From: Deltaproteobacteria bacterium
Lineage (GTDB): Bacteria; Desulfobacterota; Binatia; Binatales; Binataceae
Assembly (NCBI GenBank): GCA_021831785.1
Contig: JAKBMB010000009.1
Span: 62,001 to 126,000, forward strand
DNA: 64,000 nt
Direction of reading: 5' to 3'
Positions within the stretch are counted from its first letter, which is position 1, and each line of letters opens with the position of its first letter. This document shows positions 45,644-55,110 of this stretch, in pieces. The position numbers were made by a program, and so were the translations under genes. The notes below the pieces were generated by a model. The model saw only the letters and a program-made list of their open reading frames with translations. It was not told the DNA's origin and searched no databases.

Positions 45644-46612
45644 ATGCGAGTGCTTATTACCGGCGGGGCGGGCTTTTTGGGTTCCCATTTGTCCGATGCG
45701 TTCATCGCGCGAGGGGACGAGGTTTACGTGCTCGATACAGGCTCGATCGTCAAGGTGCGCCATCTCTTAAGCAAGGCCGGCTTTCACTACGTCCATGACA
45801 CCATCTTCAATCTGGAGCTGCTCGACGGTCTGGCGGCCAAGGTTGATTTGATCTATCACCTGGCTGCGGTCGTTGGCGTCGAGCATTATGTGGCGGACCC
45901 GTACGAAACGCTTAACGTCAACGTCAACGGAACGCAAAACATGCTTAAAGCCGCGTACAAGTACAACAAGCGCGTGGTCTTCGGCTCCACGTCGGAGGTC
46001 TACGGACGCAATCCGAAGGTGCCGTGGAGCGAACGGGACGACCGCGTTCTGGGCGCCACCACGGTTGATCGATGGTGCTACTCGACCTCGAAGGCGGTGG
46101 GTGAGCACTTTTGCTTCGCCTACCACAAGATGGGACTGCCGGTCGTGGTGCTGCGTTTTTTCAACGTCTATGGCCCCCGGTTAGACCGCCTCGACGTGGG
46201 CCGCGTGTTCACCATTTTTATGGGGCAACTGCTGCGCGGCGCCGACCTCACGGTAGTCGGCGACGGCACCCAGACGCGATGCTTCACCTACATCAGCGAC
46301 GTGGTGGAGGCGATGGTGCAGGCGGGGCTTAGGCCCGAGGCCGACGGCGAGGCGATCAACGTCGGTACCGAGGTCGAGACCAGTATCCTCGATTTTGCCC
46401 GTTTGATGGTCAAGCTCTACGGGCCGAACAAGTCAGAGATCAAGCTGGTAAGTCAGGAGCAGATTTACGGCCCCAGCTACGAGGATATTCCGCGCCGTGT
46501 TCCTGACACGACGAAGATGCGCACTCTGCTCGGCGTTAAGCCCAAGGTTTCGCTGGAGCAGGGGCTCAAGCTAACGATTGAGTGGTTCGAGAACGCCCAA
46601 GCACGTGGGTGA
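45644..46612 (+). CDS. ArnA-type UDP-glucuronate decarboxylase (separate gene)
   Basis: Extended SDR of 322 residues. Cofactor loop GGAGFLGSHLSDAF; active-site segments STSEVYGRNP and WCYSTSKAVGEHF (YxxxK). It matches the C-terminal half of ArnA and the UXS family, which oxidise and decarboxylate UDP-glucuronate to the UDP-4-keto-pentose that ArnB aminates. ArnA is thus split in two. Its product needs an aminotransferase that is not present in this window. Confidence 0.85.
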   Translation: MRVLITGGAGFLGSHLSDAFIARGDEVYVLDTGSIVKVRHLLSKAGFHYVHDTIFNLELLDGLAAKVDLIYHLAAVVGVEHYVADPYETLNVNVNGTQNMLKAAYKYNKRVVFGSTSEVYGRNPKVPWSERDDRVLGATTVDRWCYSTSKAVGEHFCFAYHKMGLPVVVLRFFNVYGPRLDRLDVGRVFTIFMGQLLRGADLTVVGDGTQTRCFTYISDVVEAMVQAGLRPEADGEAINVGTEVETSILDFARLMVKLYGPNKSEIKLVSQEQIYGPSYEDIPRRVPDTTKMRTLLGVKPKVSLEQGLKLTIEWFENAQARG

Positions 46613-46678
46613 CGCTCGCGCGCGCCGGCTTGCGGCGCGCCGAGGGCCGGACCTGCGTCGGGAGCGGCGAAAGACGCT

Positions 46679-47653
46679 GTGGAAGTAGCGATTAAGGTAG
46701 ATGTGGATACCCACGAGGGGCTCAAGAGCGGCGTGCCGGCCCTCGTACGTGTCCTGGAGCAAGAGCGCGTCAGCGCCAGCTTTTTCGTCGCCATGGGGCC
46801 TGACAACTCGGGTAAGGCCGTCAGGCGCCTGTTCCGGAACCGGGGGTTTTTGGGCAAGATGCTGCGCACGCGCGCGATCGCGACTTACGGCTGGCGCACA
46901 GTTCTTTCGGGCACCCTGTTGCCGGCCAGACCGGTGGCGCTGGGCTTTCCGGACCTCATGCGCGAGCTTCGCCAGCGCGGCTTCGAGGTCGGGGTGCACG
47001 GCTATGATCACGTTCGTTGGCATGACGAGATTGACCGTCTGGGAGAGCCAGGTATCCGCGCCGAGTTAGAAGACGCGTTCGAGGCTTATCGCGCGATCTT
47101 TGACAAGCCGGCGCAAAGCTTCGCCGCCCCGGCATGGCGCGACAACGCGCTGTCACTGGCGCTGCTCGACCAGATGGGACTGCTTTATCATAGCGACCTG
47201 CGCGGCCGAACGCCTTTCCGATGCTTGGTCGGCGGGCGTGTGCTGGCCACGCTAGAGATTCCGACTACGCTGCCGACGCTCGACGAAATGCTTGGAACCC
47301 GCGGCTTGCGGGACCGGCGCGCCTTGATCGAGTTCTACCTCGGTCTGCTCCGCGCCGACGCGCTCAATGTGCACACGATTCACGCGGAAATCGAAGGCGG
47401 GACTTGTTTGGAGGTGTTTCGCGACCTTCTGCGCGCGCTCAAGGCGCGCGGGGTGCGGTTTTCCCGGCTTGACGCGGTGGCGCAGCGAATCGCTCCGCAA
47501 AGCGCGCCGGTCTGCGAGGTCGTGAGGTCGCTGGTGGCGGGACGCGCGGGATGGGTCGCGATGCAGGGCGGCGAGGCCGGCGGCGCGACGGCTTTGCAGA
47601 CGGAGGTCTCGCAACGCGGCGCGCAGCTCCCGCTCGCCCCGGTGCTGGGATAA
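46679..47653 (+). CDS. arnD: ArnD-like deformylase (polysaccharide deacetylase family)
   Basis: 324 residues from a GTG. An NodB-type metal-dependent deacetylase: VDVDTHEGLKSGVPALV (first Asp), then VGVHGYDHVRWHDEID with the metal His residues, and FAAPAWRDN. ArnD removes the formyl group from undecaprenyl-phosphate-Ara4FN on the periplasmic side of the inner membrane. The last 50 or so residues are Ala/Gly-rich and unlike the core. It closes the arn-type cluster. Confidence 0.85.
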   Translation: MEVAIKVDVDTHEGLKSGVPALVRVLEQERVSASFFVAMGPDNSGKAVRRLFRNRGFLGKMLRTRAIATYGWRTVLSGTLLPARPVALGFPDLMRELRQRGFEVGVHGYDHVRWHDEIDRLGEPGIRAELEDAFEAYRAIFDKPAQSFAAPAWRDNALSLALLDQMGLLYHSDLRGRTPFRCLVGGRVLATLEIPTTLPTLDEMLGTRGLRDRRALIEFYLGLLRADALNVHTIHAEIEGGTCLEVFRDLLRALKARGVRFSRLDAVAQRIAPQSAPVCEVVRSLVAGRAGWVAMQGGEAGGATALQTEVSQRGAQLPLAPVLG

Positions 47654-47838
47654 GGCGAGCTCCTCGGGGCGGCGCGACGGCGCTTGCGGCGGCTCCCGGG
47701 CTGGTATTAACTCGAATGCAGGCCGCGCTGGCGCGCTTGCCTGGGGGAAGCGATTTCCGCGCTAGGTGTCATCAGGTGCGTCGCGTGGAGTGCGTCGGCT
47801 TCGGGCCGCAACAACAGGCGCGGTGTCAGGAGCAGCCC

Positions 47839-49275
47839 ATGATAGCTAATCTTGTCGGCGGGAAATGGAGCGAGCCTTCGGGGCGCGAGAGCTTGCCGGT
47901 CTTCAATCCCGCCACCGGGGAGGTAATCGAGCAAGTTCCGCTGTCCGGCGCGCAGGAGGTGGAGCGCGCGGTCGAAGCGGCGCTGAAGGCTTACGCGCAC
48001 TGGTCCGTGAGCGCCATCGGCGAGCGCGCGCAGTTGATGTTCCGCTACAAAGCCTTGCTCGAAACGCACGCGGAGGCGTTGGCCGCGATCGTCACCAGGC
48101 ATCACGGCAAGACGCTCGACGAGGCCCGGGGCGAGGTGCGCCGCGGTATCGACGTGGTGGACTTTGCTTGCGGCGCGCCGACGCTGCTTCAGGGCCGCAC
48201 GCTGCGCGCCGTCAGCCGCGAGGTGGACCAGGACTACTACCGTTATCCGGTGGGCGTGGTGGCCGGTATCACGCCGTTCAATTTTCCGGTGATGATCCCG
48301 CTGTGGATGTTCCCGCTGGCGGTGATGGCCGGCAATACGTTCGTACTCAAGCCTTCCGAACGCACGCCGCTGGGCGCGGTGCGGCTCGCCGAGTTGTTCC
48401 TTGAGGCGGGCTTTCCCGAGGGCGTGCTCAACCTGGTCCACGGAGCGCAGGAAACGGTCGACGCGCTGCTGAGCCACCCGGGGGTAAGCGCGGTCTCGTT
48501 CGTGGGCTCGGAGCCCGTGGCGCGTTATGTGTACCAGCAGGCGGCGCGTAATCGCAAGCGTGTGCAGGCGGCGGGCGGAGCTAAGAACCATATCTTCGTG
48601 ATGCCCGATGCTGACCTGTCGCTGGCGATCCCGGCCATCCTTAACTCGGCCTTCGGCAACGCCGGCGAGCGCTGCCTGGCGGGCAGCGTGGCGGTGGCGA
48701 TCGCGGGGGCCGGCAAAGCGCTGGTCGAGCGCTTGGCCGCCGAGACGCGCAAGCTGCGGGTGGGTCCCGGCGACCAAAGCGGCATCGATATCGGTCCCCT
48801 GATTCGCGACGAACATCGACGGCGCGTGCTGGGGCATATCGAACGCGGCATCCGCGAAGGCGCGCGGCCGGTGGTGGACGGCCGGGACGACGCTTACCTG
48901 GGGCGCGCAGGGTTTTTTCTCGGGCCCACGATTCTCGACCAGGTGACTGCGGAGATGGCCGCGGCTCGCGAGGAGATTTTCGGACCGGTGCTGTCGGTCG
49001 CCGATGCGGCTCAGCTCAAGGACGCAATCGCCCAGGCCAACCGCGTCGAGTACGGCAACATGGCGGCGATTTTTACCGATTCGGGCAAAAGCGCCCGCGA
49101 GTTCCGCGAGCGGATTGAGGCCGGCATGGTCGGCATCAATGTCGGCGTGGCGCAGCCGTTCGCGTTTTACCCGTTTTCGGGCTGGAAGAGCTCGTTTTAC
49201 GGAGACCTTCATATTCACGGCACCGACGGGGTTGATTTCTACACGCGCAAAAAGGTCGTCGTCTCGCGCTGGTAG
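47839..49275 (+). CDS. mmsA: CoA-acylating methylmalonate-semialdehyde dehydrogenase
   Basis: 478 residues. Aldehyde dehydrogenase fold with the catalytic Cys279 in NAGERCLAGSVAV, and the MmsA-specific AGITPFNFPVMIPLWMFPLA segment. It converts methylmalonate semialdehyde (valine/thymine breakdown) or malonate semialdehyde to propionyl- or acetyl-CoA. The ATG at 47839 has AGGAG six bases upstream; a longer frame from 47551 overlaps arnD. No other valine-degradation gene is adjacent. Confidence 0.93.
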   Translation: MIANLVGGKWSEPSGRESLPVFNPATGEVIEQVPLSGAQEVERAVEAALKAYAHWSVSAIGERAQLMFRYKALLETHAEALAAIVTRHHGKTLDEARGEVRRGIDVVDFACGAPTLLQGRTLRAVSREVDQDYYRYPVGVVAGITPFNFPVMIPLWMFPLAVMAGNTFVLKPSERTPLGAVRLAELFLEAGFPEGVLNLVHGAQETVDALLSHPGVSAVSFVGSEPVARYVYQQAARNRKRVQAAGGAKNHIFVMPDADLSLAIPAILNSAFGNAGERCLAGSVAVAIAGAGKALVERLAAETRKLRVGPGDQSGIDIGPLIRDEHRRRVLGHIERGIREGARPVVDGRDDAYLGRAGFFLGPTILDQVTAEMAAAREEIFGPVLSVADAAQLKDAIAQANRVEYGNMAAIFTDSGKSAREFRERIEAGMVGINVGVAQPFAFYPFSGWKSSFYGDLHIHGTDGVDFYTRKKVVVSRW

Positions 49276-49308
49276 ACAGGGTGCCGAGCGCGGCGCGCAG
49301 CTTCGCTT

Positions 49309-49641
49309 ACTGAGGACCGCAGAATATAGTGGCAGGCACGCTATGAGCTTGGTCGTCTACCGCCCCAGTTGCCGCGCCCGTATGGACCCCATCCTGACCT
49401 TTCGTTACCCATGTCTCCCGCACAAGCACCCGTGGCGAAGGTGGGGATCAGGGTGCAGGGACCTCCAGCACCCTCACTCCAGCCCCCTCCCAAAGGGCGA
49501 GGGGGCAGAAAAAGTCCGCGGCCCTCTGACTCCTTCGGCCGCCGCGCGTTTAAGCCCCTTTTCCCGCTTGCGGGGAAAGGTGAGGAAGGGGGGCCGCCCG
49601 CCATGGCCCCGCACGGTCTCGATGTTTTGCAATCCTCAATA
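49309..49641 (-). repeat. MITE-like intergenic repeat, copy F (long form, inverted)
   Basis: Left on the plus strand: TACTGAGGACCGCAGAATAT then AGTGGCAGGCACGC. Right: GGTCTCGATGTTTTGCAATC then CTCAATAAGC. Flanking CGCTTA and TAAGCG also pair, so the inverted repeat extends outwards in this copy. The interior resembles copy A. The rest of the 49276-49807 gap shows nothing recognisable. Confidence 0.75.
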
Positions 49642-49807
49642 AGCGGCGCGTTGAGCAGCGCGCGAGCGCAACTTCCGGTGGCCCGGGGTTCGGCCCGCCG
49701 GTGTCCGAGTGCGTGGCGGTTGCGCCGGCGCCGTTGGTCCGAGAGGGCGTGTATTTTGGTCTTTGATCGCTGTAGAGCAAGTTTAACTTCAAGTGAGGGA
49801 GGTGGCG

Positions 49808-50554
49808 ATGGTTTCACAAAGAGTCAGAACGGCTTTTGGCTGGGGTTTTCTCGTTTTGGGCTGCGGGGCGCTTTTGCTATCGGGCGTTAAGGCCGAGGCG
49901 CGCGCGAAAGCTCGCCTTCGAGTGATCGTCTCCAGGGTCAGGCCGGGCCGCGCGATACCGCCCGACTTTGCCTTTTGCGTACCGTCCGAGAAGGGCCACG
50001 TAACTCTGGGTCCGAATAAAAGCCCGGCGATCAAATGGACCAAAGGTCCCAAGGGCACCGCGTCCTACGCGATCATCATGTACGACACCGATGTTCCCTC
50101 GGAGCGCAGCGACGTGAACAAAGAAGGCAAAATGATTCCTAAAACTCTCAAGCGCGTCCGCTTCTATCACTGGCTTCTGGTCGATATCCCGCCGAGCGCC
50201 AACGAGTTGGCTCTGGGCGCAGATTCGGCCGAGGTAACTCATCACGGCAAGCCCGCAGGAAAAACCGACCACGGCGTGCGCGGCGTCAACAGCTATACCG
50301 TATTTCTAGCCGACAATCCCGACATGAAGGGCACCTACGGCGGTTATGACGGACCGTGCCCGCCCTGGAACGACACCATCGTCCACCATTACCACTTCAT
50401 GGTTTATGCGCTGGACGTTGCGACGCTGGGGCTTCCGGATAACTTCGACGGCCCTCAGGCGCTGAAGGCGATGAGCGGTCATGTGCTCGCCGAAGGAAGC
50501 GTTACCGGAGTATACGCGCTCAACCCGGCCGTCGCTAAGCACCTGCCGAAGTGA
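49808..50554 (+). CDS. PEBP-family (YbhB/YbcL-like) secreted protein
   Basis: 248 residues. An N-terminal signal peptide (GWGFLVLGCGALLLSGVKAEA) is followed by a phosphatidylethanolamine-binding-protein fold: GPNKSPAIKWTKGPKGTASY, MYDTDVP and the ligand-site FYHWLLVDIPPSANELA with HHYHF later. The start at 49808 has GGGAGG in front. The bacterial PEBP role is uncertain, and neither substrate nor partner can be assigned from context. Confidence 0.85.
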   Translation: MVSQRVRTAFGWGFLVLGCGALLLSGVKAEARAKARLRVIVSRVRPGRAIPPDFAFCVPSEKGHVTLGPNKSPAIKWTKGPKGTASYAIIMYDTDVPSERSDVNKEGKMIPKTLKRVRFYHWLLVDIPPSANELALGADSAEVTHHGKPAGKTDHGVRGVNSYTVFLADNPDMKGTYGGYDGPCPPWNDTIVHHYHFMVYALDVATLGLPDNFDGPQALKAMSGHVLAEGSVTGVYALNPAVAKHLPK

Positions 50555-50597
50555 TCGCGCAATCGCCGCGGGCGCCGGATATCAGGGAGGCGGCGCA

Positions 50598-51047
50598 TTG
50601 AGTGCTACCGATCAGGAGCCCGCGCCATCAGGCGCCGAACCGCTGCTGACGCTGGTCGAGATTGGTTTTCGCGACGACGGCGCGGAGCAAGAGTTCCGAG
50701 CGGTGTTGCCGCGCATGGAACAAGAGCTCGCCAACATCGAGGGCTGCCTTGAGGCGCGCACGTTTATCGGCGCCGGCCGCCGCTATCTCTTCTTTACGGT
50801 GTGGCAGGATGAGGCGGCCCTCCAACGCTGGATCGACAACGAGTTCCACCGGACCACCCTGATGCCCAGCTTCAAGCGCTGGTGCGACGAAGCTTACTTC
50901 GGCTACTGGTCGGTGTTCAAGGATAACGATCGCGTGCGCCGATGCGCCAACTGCGGGCGCTGGACGCGAGAACAACCCGGATGGTCAAGCAAGGGGCCGG
51001 TGAACTGCGGCCGGTGCGGCGCCGACTTGGCACCGGAAAAGCACTGA
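50598..51047 (+). CDS. Antibiotic-biosynthesis-monooxygenase fold protein with zinc ribbon
   Basis: 149 residues from a TTG with GGGAGG seven bases upstream; frames further upstream overlap the PEBP gene. An ABM-type dimeric ferredoxin-like domain (LVEIGFRDDGAEQEFRAVL then EGCLEARTFIGAGRRYLFF and EAALQRWIDNEFHR) is followed by a short zinc ribbon, CANCGRW and CGRCGADL. The domain pairing is not one I recognise as a named family. Function unknown. Confidence 0.65.
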   Translation: MSATDQEPAPSGAEPLLTLVEIGFRDDGAEQEFRAVLPRMEQELANIEGCLEARTFIGAGRRYLFFTVWQDEAALQRWIDNEFHRTTLMPSFKRWCDEAYFGYWSVFKDNDRVRRCANCGRWTREQPGWSSKGPVNCGRCGADLAPEKH

Positions 51048-51257
51048 ACCGCCCGGCTTGACCCTCTGCCGGCGCTGCCGTTGGCCTCATCCCGTCCGGG
51101 CGGTTGCGGCGCCGAGCGGGGCGCTCACGCCCGCGACGGCGACGCCTTTGACGACGATGTCCTTAAGCTCCTTTCTCTATGTCCGGGCGCGAACGATAGG
51201 GAAGGCGACCGGCGTGGGCCGGGCCGGACCCGAGGGTCGCAGGAGCGGCTCCCCATC

Positions 51258-52490
51258 TCAGTCCCGGTCGGCGCTGTTCTTCCATCGCGCGATGAGCTGA
51301 TTGGCGGGCAGCCGCTCGTCGAGCATCTTTTTTGACTGTTCGATTCCCGCCACCGGCAGGTTCTTGGGATCGAGCGCGCCCACTTGCACTAGCGCGCTCG
51401 CCTGGTCCCAGTAGATATGCTCGCTTGAGACCTTACCGCCGCGAAACTGGACAATCGCGACGAGGGGAATCTCGACGTAGCGGCCGGTGGGCGCAACGCC
51501 GGGCAGCAGGAAGTCGATCTCCGTATCGTGGGTGAAGCAGAAGATCATCTCGTCGACGACCCGGTCGGCGCCGACGGTGCGGGAAAGCAGGCTTATCTTC
51601 GTGTCTTTGGGCAGCTTGGGTATGAAGTGGCGCTGATAGAAGCGATGCACTTCTTCGTAGCCGCGGCCGCCGGTCAGCACGGGTACGTGATTGAGGTAGG
51701 GGTCGGGCACCATCGTCGCCATAGTGCCGCCGGCGTCATGGGTCTGGAACTCGCAGGCGACGTGACGCTCCCAGAGCTCCTCAAGGTCGAAGTCCGGCCC
51801 GAGCGCGCGGCGCAGCACGGCCAGCGTGCGCGAGTATGCCAGGGGGTACGATAGCTTGTGGAAGGTGACACGGTCGAAGTTGGCAAAGCCATGGCCGGCG
51901 CCCACATAGACCCGCACCCTCGCGCCGTGATGGCCGGAAAGCGCGGCGGAAATCCGCTCGCGGAGCTCGGGCGGTGTCAGCGGATCCTGCTCGCCTAGGT
52001 GAATGATGATAGGACAGCTTATTCGCGGCGCGTCCCCAAGCTCGTGCTCGAGGCCGGCGGGGTAGTAGCATACCGCGGCGTCCAGCTCGCAGCGCGCCGC
52101 CGCCATGAACGCAAGGCGGCCGCCCAGGCAAAAGCCTACCGCGCCAACCTTGCCGTCGCACTGCGGCATCGCGCGCACCGCCTTGACGGCGGCGGCGATG
52201 TCGCGGACAGCCGGCGCCGAGTCGAAGCGCTGCCCGTAGGCGCGCGCCTTCTGCACATCCTCGGCGCCGTAGCCCAGCTCGATGCCCGGCTGAATTCGCC
52301 AAAAAAGGTCCGGCGCGGCCGCCAGGTAGCCCTCTTGCGCGAAAAGATCGCAGACGGCCCGAATGTGGGAGTTGACGCCGAATATCTCCTGCAGAATGAT
52401 CACCGCTGGCGCGCGGTCCGCCGCAGGCATCGCGGTATAGGCGTTGAAAGAGCCTCCATCAGCGGGAATCACAATACTATGTGCGGTCAT
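51258..52490 (-). CDS. Dienelactone hydrolase fused to a SnoaL/NTF2-like domain
   Basis: 410 residues. Residues 1-240 are an alpha/beta hydrolase of the dienelactone hydrolase family with the triad Cys121 (GFCLGGR), Asp169 (GEQDPLTP) and His200 (GAGHGFANF). Residues 260-400 are a cone-shaped SnoaL/NTF2-like domain (GYEEVHRFYQRHFIP, VDEMIFCFTHDTEIDFLLP). Both halves are in one frame without a break. It may hydrolyse a lactone or ester in aromatic or sugar-acid catabolism; the substrate is unknown. Confidence 0.83.
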   Translation of the reverse strand: MTAHSIVIPADGGSFNAYTAMPAADRAPAVIILQEIFGVNSHIRAVCDLFAQEGYLAAAPDLFWRIQPGIELGYGAEDVQKARAYGQRFDSAPAVRDIAAAVKAVRAMPQCDGKVGAVGFCLGGRLAFMAAARCELDAAVCYYPAGLEHELGDAPRISCPIIIHLGEQDPLTPPELRERISAALSGHHGARVRVYVGAGHGFANFDRVTFHKLSYPLAYSRTLAVLRRALGPDFDLEELWERHVACEFQTHDAGGTMATMVPDPYLNHVPVLTGGRGYEEVHRFYQRHFIPKLPKDTKISLLSRTVGADRVVDEMIFCFTHDTEIDFLLPGVAPTGRYVEIPLVAIVQFRGGKVSSEHIYWDQASALVQVGALDPKNLPVAGIEQSKKMLDERLPANQLIARWKNSADRD

Positions 52491-52645
52491 CTTGCGCCTC
52501 CGGTCCCGTTCACGGTCGCCGCATTGTCAGGCGCGGCGAAGCCTATTGCTCGCGCGGACCGATGTCAATGATCTCCTCCGCTTGCGGCGCCGCGAGCTCG
52601 AGCTTGCCCGCCCCAAGTATCTCGCCGTCCGCCGCGGCATTGTGC

Positions 52646-53596
52646 TCAGCGCTTGTGCCTTTCGCGGCGCAGAAAGTCGAGCAGCACGCCGTCGCGCTCG
52701 GCTATCGCCGCGGATAGGCGCTGAGGCGGCCAGGGATAAAAACCCTGTCCGGTCGAAGGACCAAGTTGGTTTTGCTCGACCCGCTCGGTCAAGAGTTGCA
52801 ACGGCCTGGTCCCGGAAGTCAGATCCGGAAAAAGCTGGCGCGAGATCGCGGCGAACGTGTGCAGCCCGCCGAGGTCGGCAGTCATTATGGGACCCACGGT
52901 TGCCAGACGCCGGCCGAACGACGAGGTCACCACGTCGTCAACTTCCTCCACCGTCGCCACGCCGCTTTGCACCAGTGCCAGCGCCTCGCGCAAAAGCGCG
53001 TACTGAAGCCGATTGCCGATAAAGCCCGCCACCTCGCGCCGGACCAGCACCGGGCGATGCCCTGCGCGCTTGAGGAGCGCGAATACGATGTCCAGCGCGG
53101 TGCGGCTGGTTTTCGGGCCGGGTACGACCTCAACCAAGGGAATCAGATGGGGCGGACTCCAGAAGTGCGTAACCATGAAGCGCTCGGGATGGGCCATCCG
53201 CCGGCTGAGCACGCTCGGCTGAAGACCGGAGGTGTTGCTGGTGATCAACACGGCCGGCGCGCACAGCGCCTCCACCTTTTTGTAAAGGTCAACCTTGGTG
53301 GCGACGTCTTCGACCACCGCTTCGACCACAATTTGCGCTCCGGCGACCGCCTCCTCAAGGCTTTGCTTGCCTGCGATGCGCGCCAAGGCGCCGCTATCTT
53401 CAGGCGCGTCGAGCCCGCCCTCGCGCAATTGGTCAAGAGCCTGCTTTGCCCGCGCCATCGCCTGTTCGAGAGCGCCTTCGTCTATGTCGTAGATAGCGAC
53501 CTCGCATCCGGCGCGCGCGTAAACCAGCGCAATCAGGGAGCCCATCAGCCCGGCTCCCAGCATCGCCACTCGACGTATCTCGTCGTCAGCCTTCAT
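52646..53596 (-). CDS. 3-hydroxyacyl-CoA dehydrogenase family protein
   Basis: 316 residues from the ATG at 53596, which has GGAGG six bases upstream; ATGs at 53599 and 53611 are alternatives. The Rossmann motif is VAMLGAGLMGSLIALVYARA, the catalytic His is in MVTHFWSPPHLIPLVEVVPG, and the C-terminal helical domain follows. The short single-domain form also covers L-gulonate and carnitine dehydrogenases, so the acyl-CoA substrate is not certain. It is 155 bp upstream of the dienelactone hydrolase fusion on the same strand and may be cotranscribed. Confidence 0.85.
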   Translation of the reverse strand: MKADDEIRRVAMLGAGLMGSLIALVYARAGCEVAIYDIDEGALEQAMARAKQALDQLREGGLDAPEDSGALARIAGKQSLEEAVAGAQIVVEAVVEDVATKVDLYKKVEALCAPAVLITSNTSGLQPSVLSRRMAHPERFMVTHFWSPPHLIPLVEVVPGPKTSRTALDIVFALLKRAGHRPVLVRREVAGFIGNRLQYALLREALALVQSGVATVEEVDDVVTSSFGRRLATVGPIMTADLGGLHTFAAISRQLFPDLTSGTRPLQLLTERVEQNQLGPSTGQGFYPWPPQRLSAAIAERDGVLLDFLRRERHKR

Positions 53597-54120
53597 CATT
53601 TCCCTCCGCATCGACGCCGCGCCTTCCCCGCTCGGGGCCCGGCCGAATGCCCTCGCTGGCGAAAATCAGCCCGTCGCCAGACCCTCGCGTCAAGCGGCGC
53701 AGCAATCTCGCTCTGGTTCGCGCCGGCCCCATAATCGCCGGGCCGCTTCGCGATCGCCAGGCGCGTCCGACATTCCCGCGGTGTGCGGTACTTTCCGCGC
53801 GCCACGGCCGCGGCCTCCGTTGCTCTGCTCAAGCGTTTGCGGTTCTTCACTGAGCGTAGCGGCCAGAGGGGAGTCGAGCAAAGCCGACCGACCAAATCGC
53901 GCCGCCGCTATCACGCCGCGCGTTGGAGGCGCGAGTGAGCGCGCCGGCGCCTTGACCGGGCGCGCCGATCTGCGTTAACCAAGGTAAGGGCGCGGCGCGC
54001 GCGCGCCGTCTCTGAGCCGGCGGCGTGGGGGCGGCCGCAGGGATTGCGCGCCCGGCATGCCGCGCGCGGGCTATAGCTAGGCGCCGAACGAGCAGGCCGA
54101 CGAGGCGGCCGCGGACGAAT
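53597..54120. other. Divergent intergenic region, no gene seen
   Basis: 524 bp, very GC-rich. TTGACC at 53952, 16 bases, then GTTAAC is a weak promoter candidate for the erythronate operon. No operator or repeat is visible. Confidence 0.35.
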
Positions 54121-55110
54121 ATGCGCGTCCTCATTACCGGGGGCAACGGATTTTTAGGCTTGCGGCTGGCTCAGGCCCTGGCGCAGCGCGGCTTTTTGCG
54201 GGGCCGCTCCGGCGCGCAGGAGGAAATTCACGAGCTGGTCCTGGTTGATGTCGGGTTCGCGGCTCAAAGCGTGAGCGGCGTGAAATACCTCGCCGGCGAC
54301 CTGCTCGATCCCGGGCTTTTGGCCGCCGCCGTCACGCCCGACACGGACAGCGTGTTTCATCTCGCGGCGGTGGTGAGCGCCGCGGCCGAGGCCGACTTTG
54401 ACCTGGGGATGCGAGTCAACTTCGACGCCGGCCGCGCGCTGGTCGAGCGGCTTCGCACCTGCGGCAGGAGCCCGCGCCTTATCTTCCCCAGCTCGCTCGC
54501 GGTCTTCGGCGCGGAGCTCCCTGCGGTTGTCACCGGCGCGACCGCCGCGCTGCCCCTCTCGTCTTATGGAACGCAAAAGGCGATGGCGGAGCTCCTGATC
54601 AACGACGCCAGCCGCAAAGGCTTGATCGACGGCCGCGTGATTCGCCTGCCCACTATCGTCGTGCGTCCGGGCAAGCCGAACAAGGCGGCATCGTCGTTCG
54701 CCAGCTCAATACTGCGCGAGCCGCTGTCGGGCCGCGAGGCGGTATGTCCCATCGCTCGCGACACCGCGCTATGGATCGCTTCGCCGCGCGCCGCCGTCGC
54801 GGGCTTGATTCACGCGCATGAGACCGCGGCCGAACAGTGGGGAAACTCGCGCATCGCAAACCTGCCGGGGATCACGGCCACCGTCGAAGAAATGCTTCGG
54901 GCACTGGAGCGCGCGGGCGGCAACCCGGCTCTGGTTCGTTTCGAACGCGACCTCGCGATCGAGCGAATCGTTTGCACATGGCCGGCGCGGTTCGACACCG
55001 TGCGGGAGCGCGGGATGGGGTTTATCGCCGACCGCGGGATCGACGAGATCGTACAGGGCTATGTCGAGGATTATTTAGCCGGGCAACCGGCCTGCACGGG
55101 AACTGTGTGA
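54121..55110 (+). CDS. denD: D-erythronate dehydrogenase
   Basis: Extended SDR of 329 residues. Cofactor loop GGNGFLGLRLAQAL, the Ser region PSSLAVFGAELP and YGTQKAMAELL (YxxxK), plus the DenD-type IRLPTIVVRPGKPNKAASS. It oxidises D-erythronate to 2-oxo-tetronate with NAD. It heads a four-gene operon with otnK (4-bp overlap), otnC and otnI, which is the complete known pathway. Confidence 0.9.
   Translation: MRVLITGGNGFLGLRLAQALAQRGFLRGRSGAQEEIHELVLVDVGFAAQSVSGVKYLAGDLLDPGLLAAAVTPDTDSVFHLAAVVSAAAEADFDLGMRVNFDAGRALVERLRTCGRSPRLIFPSSLAVFGAELPAVVTGATAALPLSSYGTQKAMAELLINDASRKGLIDGRVIRLPTIVVRPGKPNKAASSFASSILREPLSGREAVCPIARDTALWIASPRAAVAGLIHAHETAAEQWGNSRIANLPGITATVEEMLRALERAGGNPALVRFERDLAIERIVCTWPARFDTVRERGMGFIADRGIDEIVQGYVEDYLAGQPACTGTV

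Noticed and set aside
47707-49218. Minus-strand open frame of about 500 codons
   Set aside because: It lies opposite mmsA, is a product of the high GC third-position bias, and its translation has no family pattern; mmsA is clearly real.
54837-55107. Longer otnK start inside denD
   Set aside because: The GTG at 55107 gives the classic 4-bp overlap and the family N-terminus follows it.
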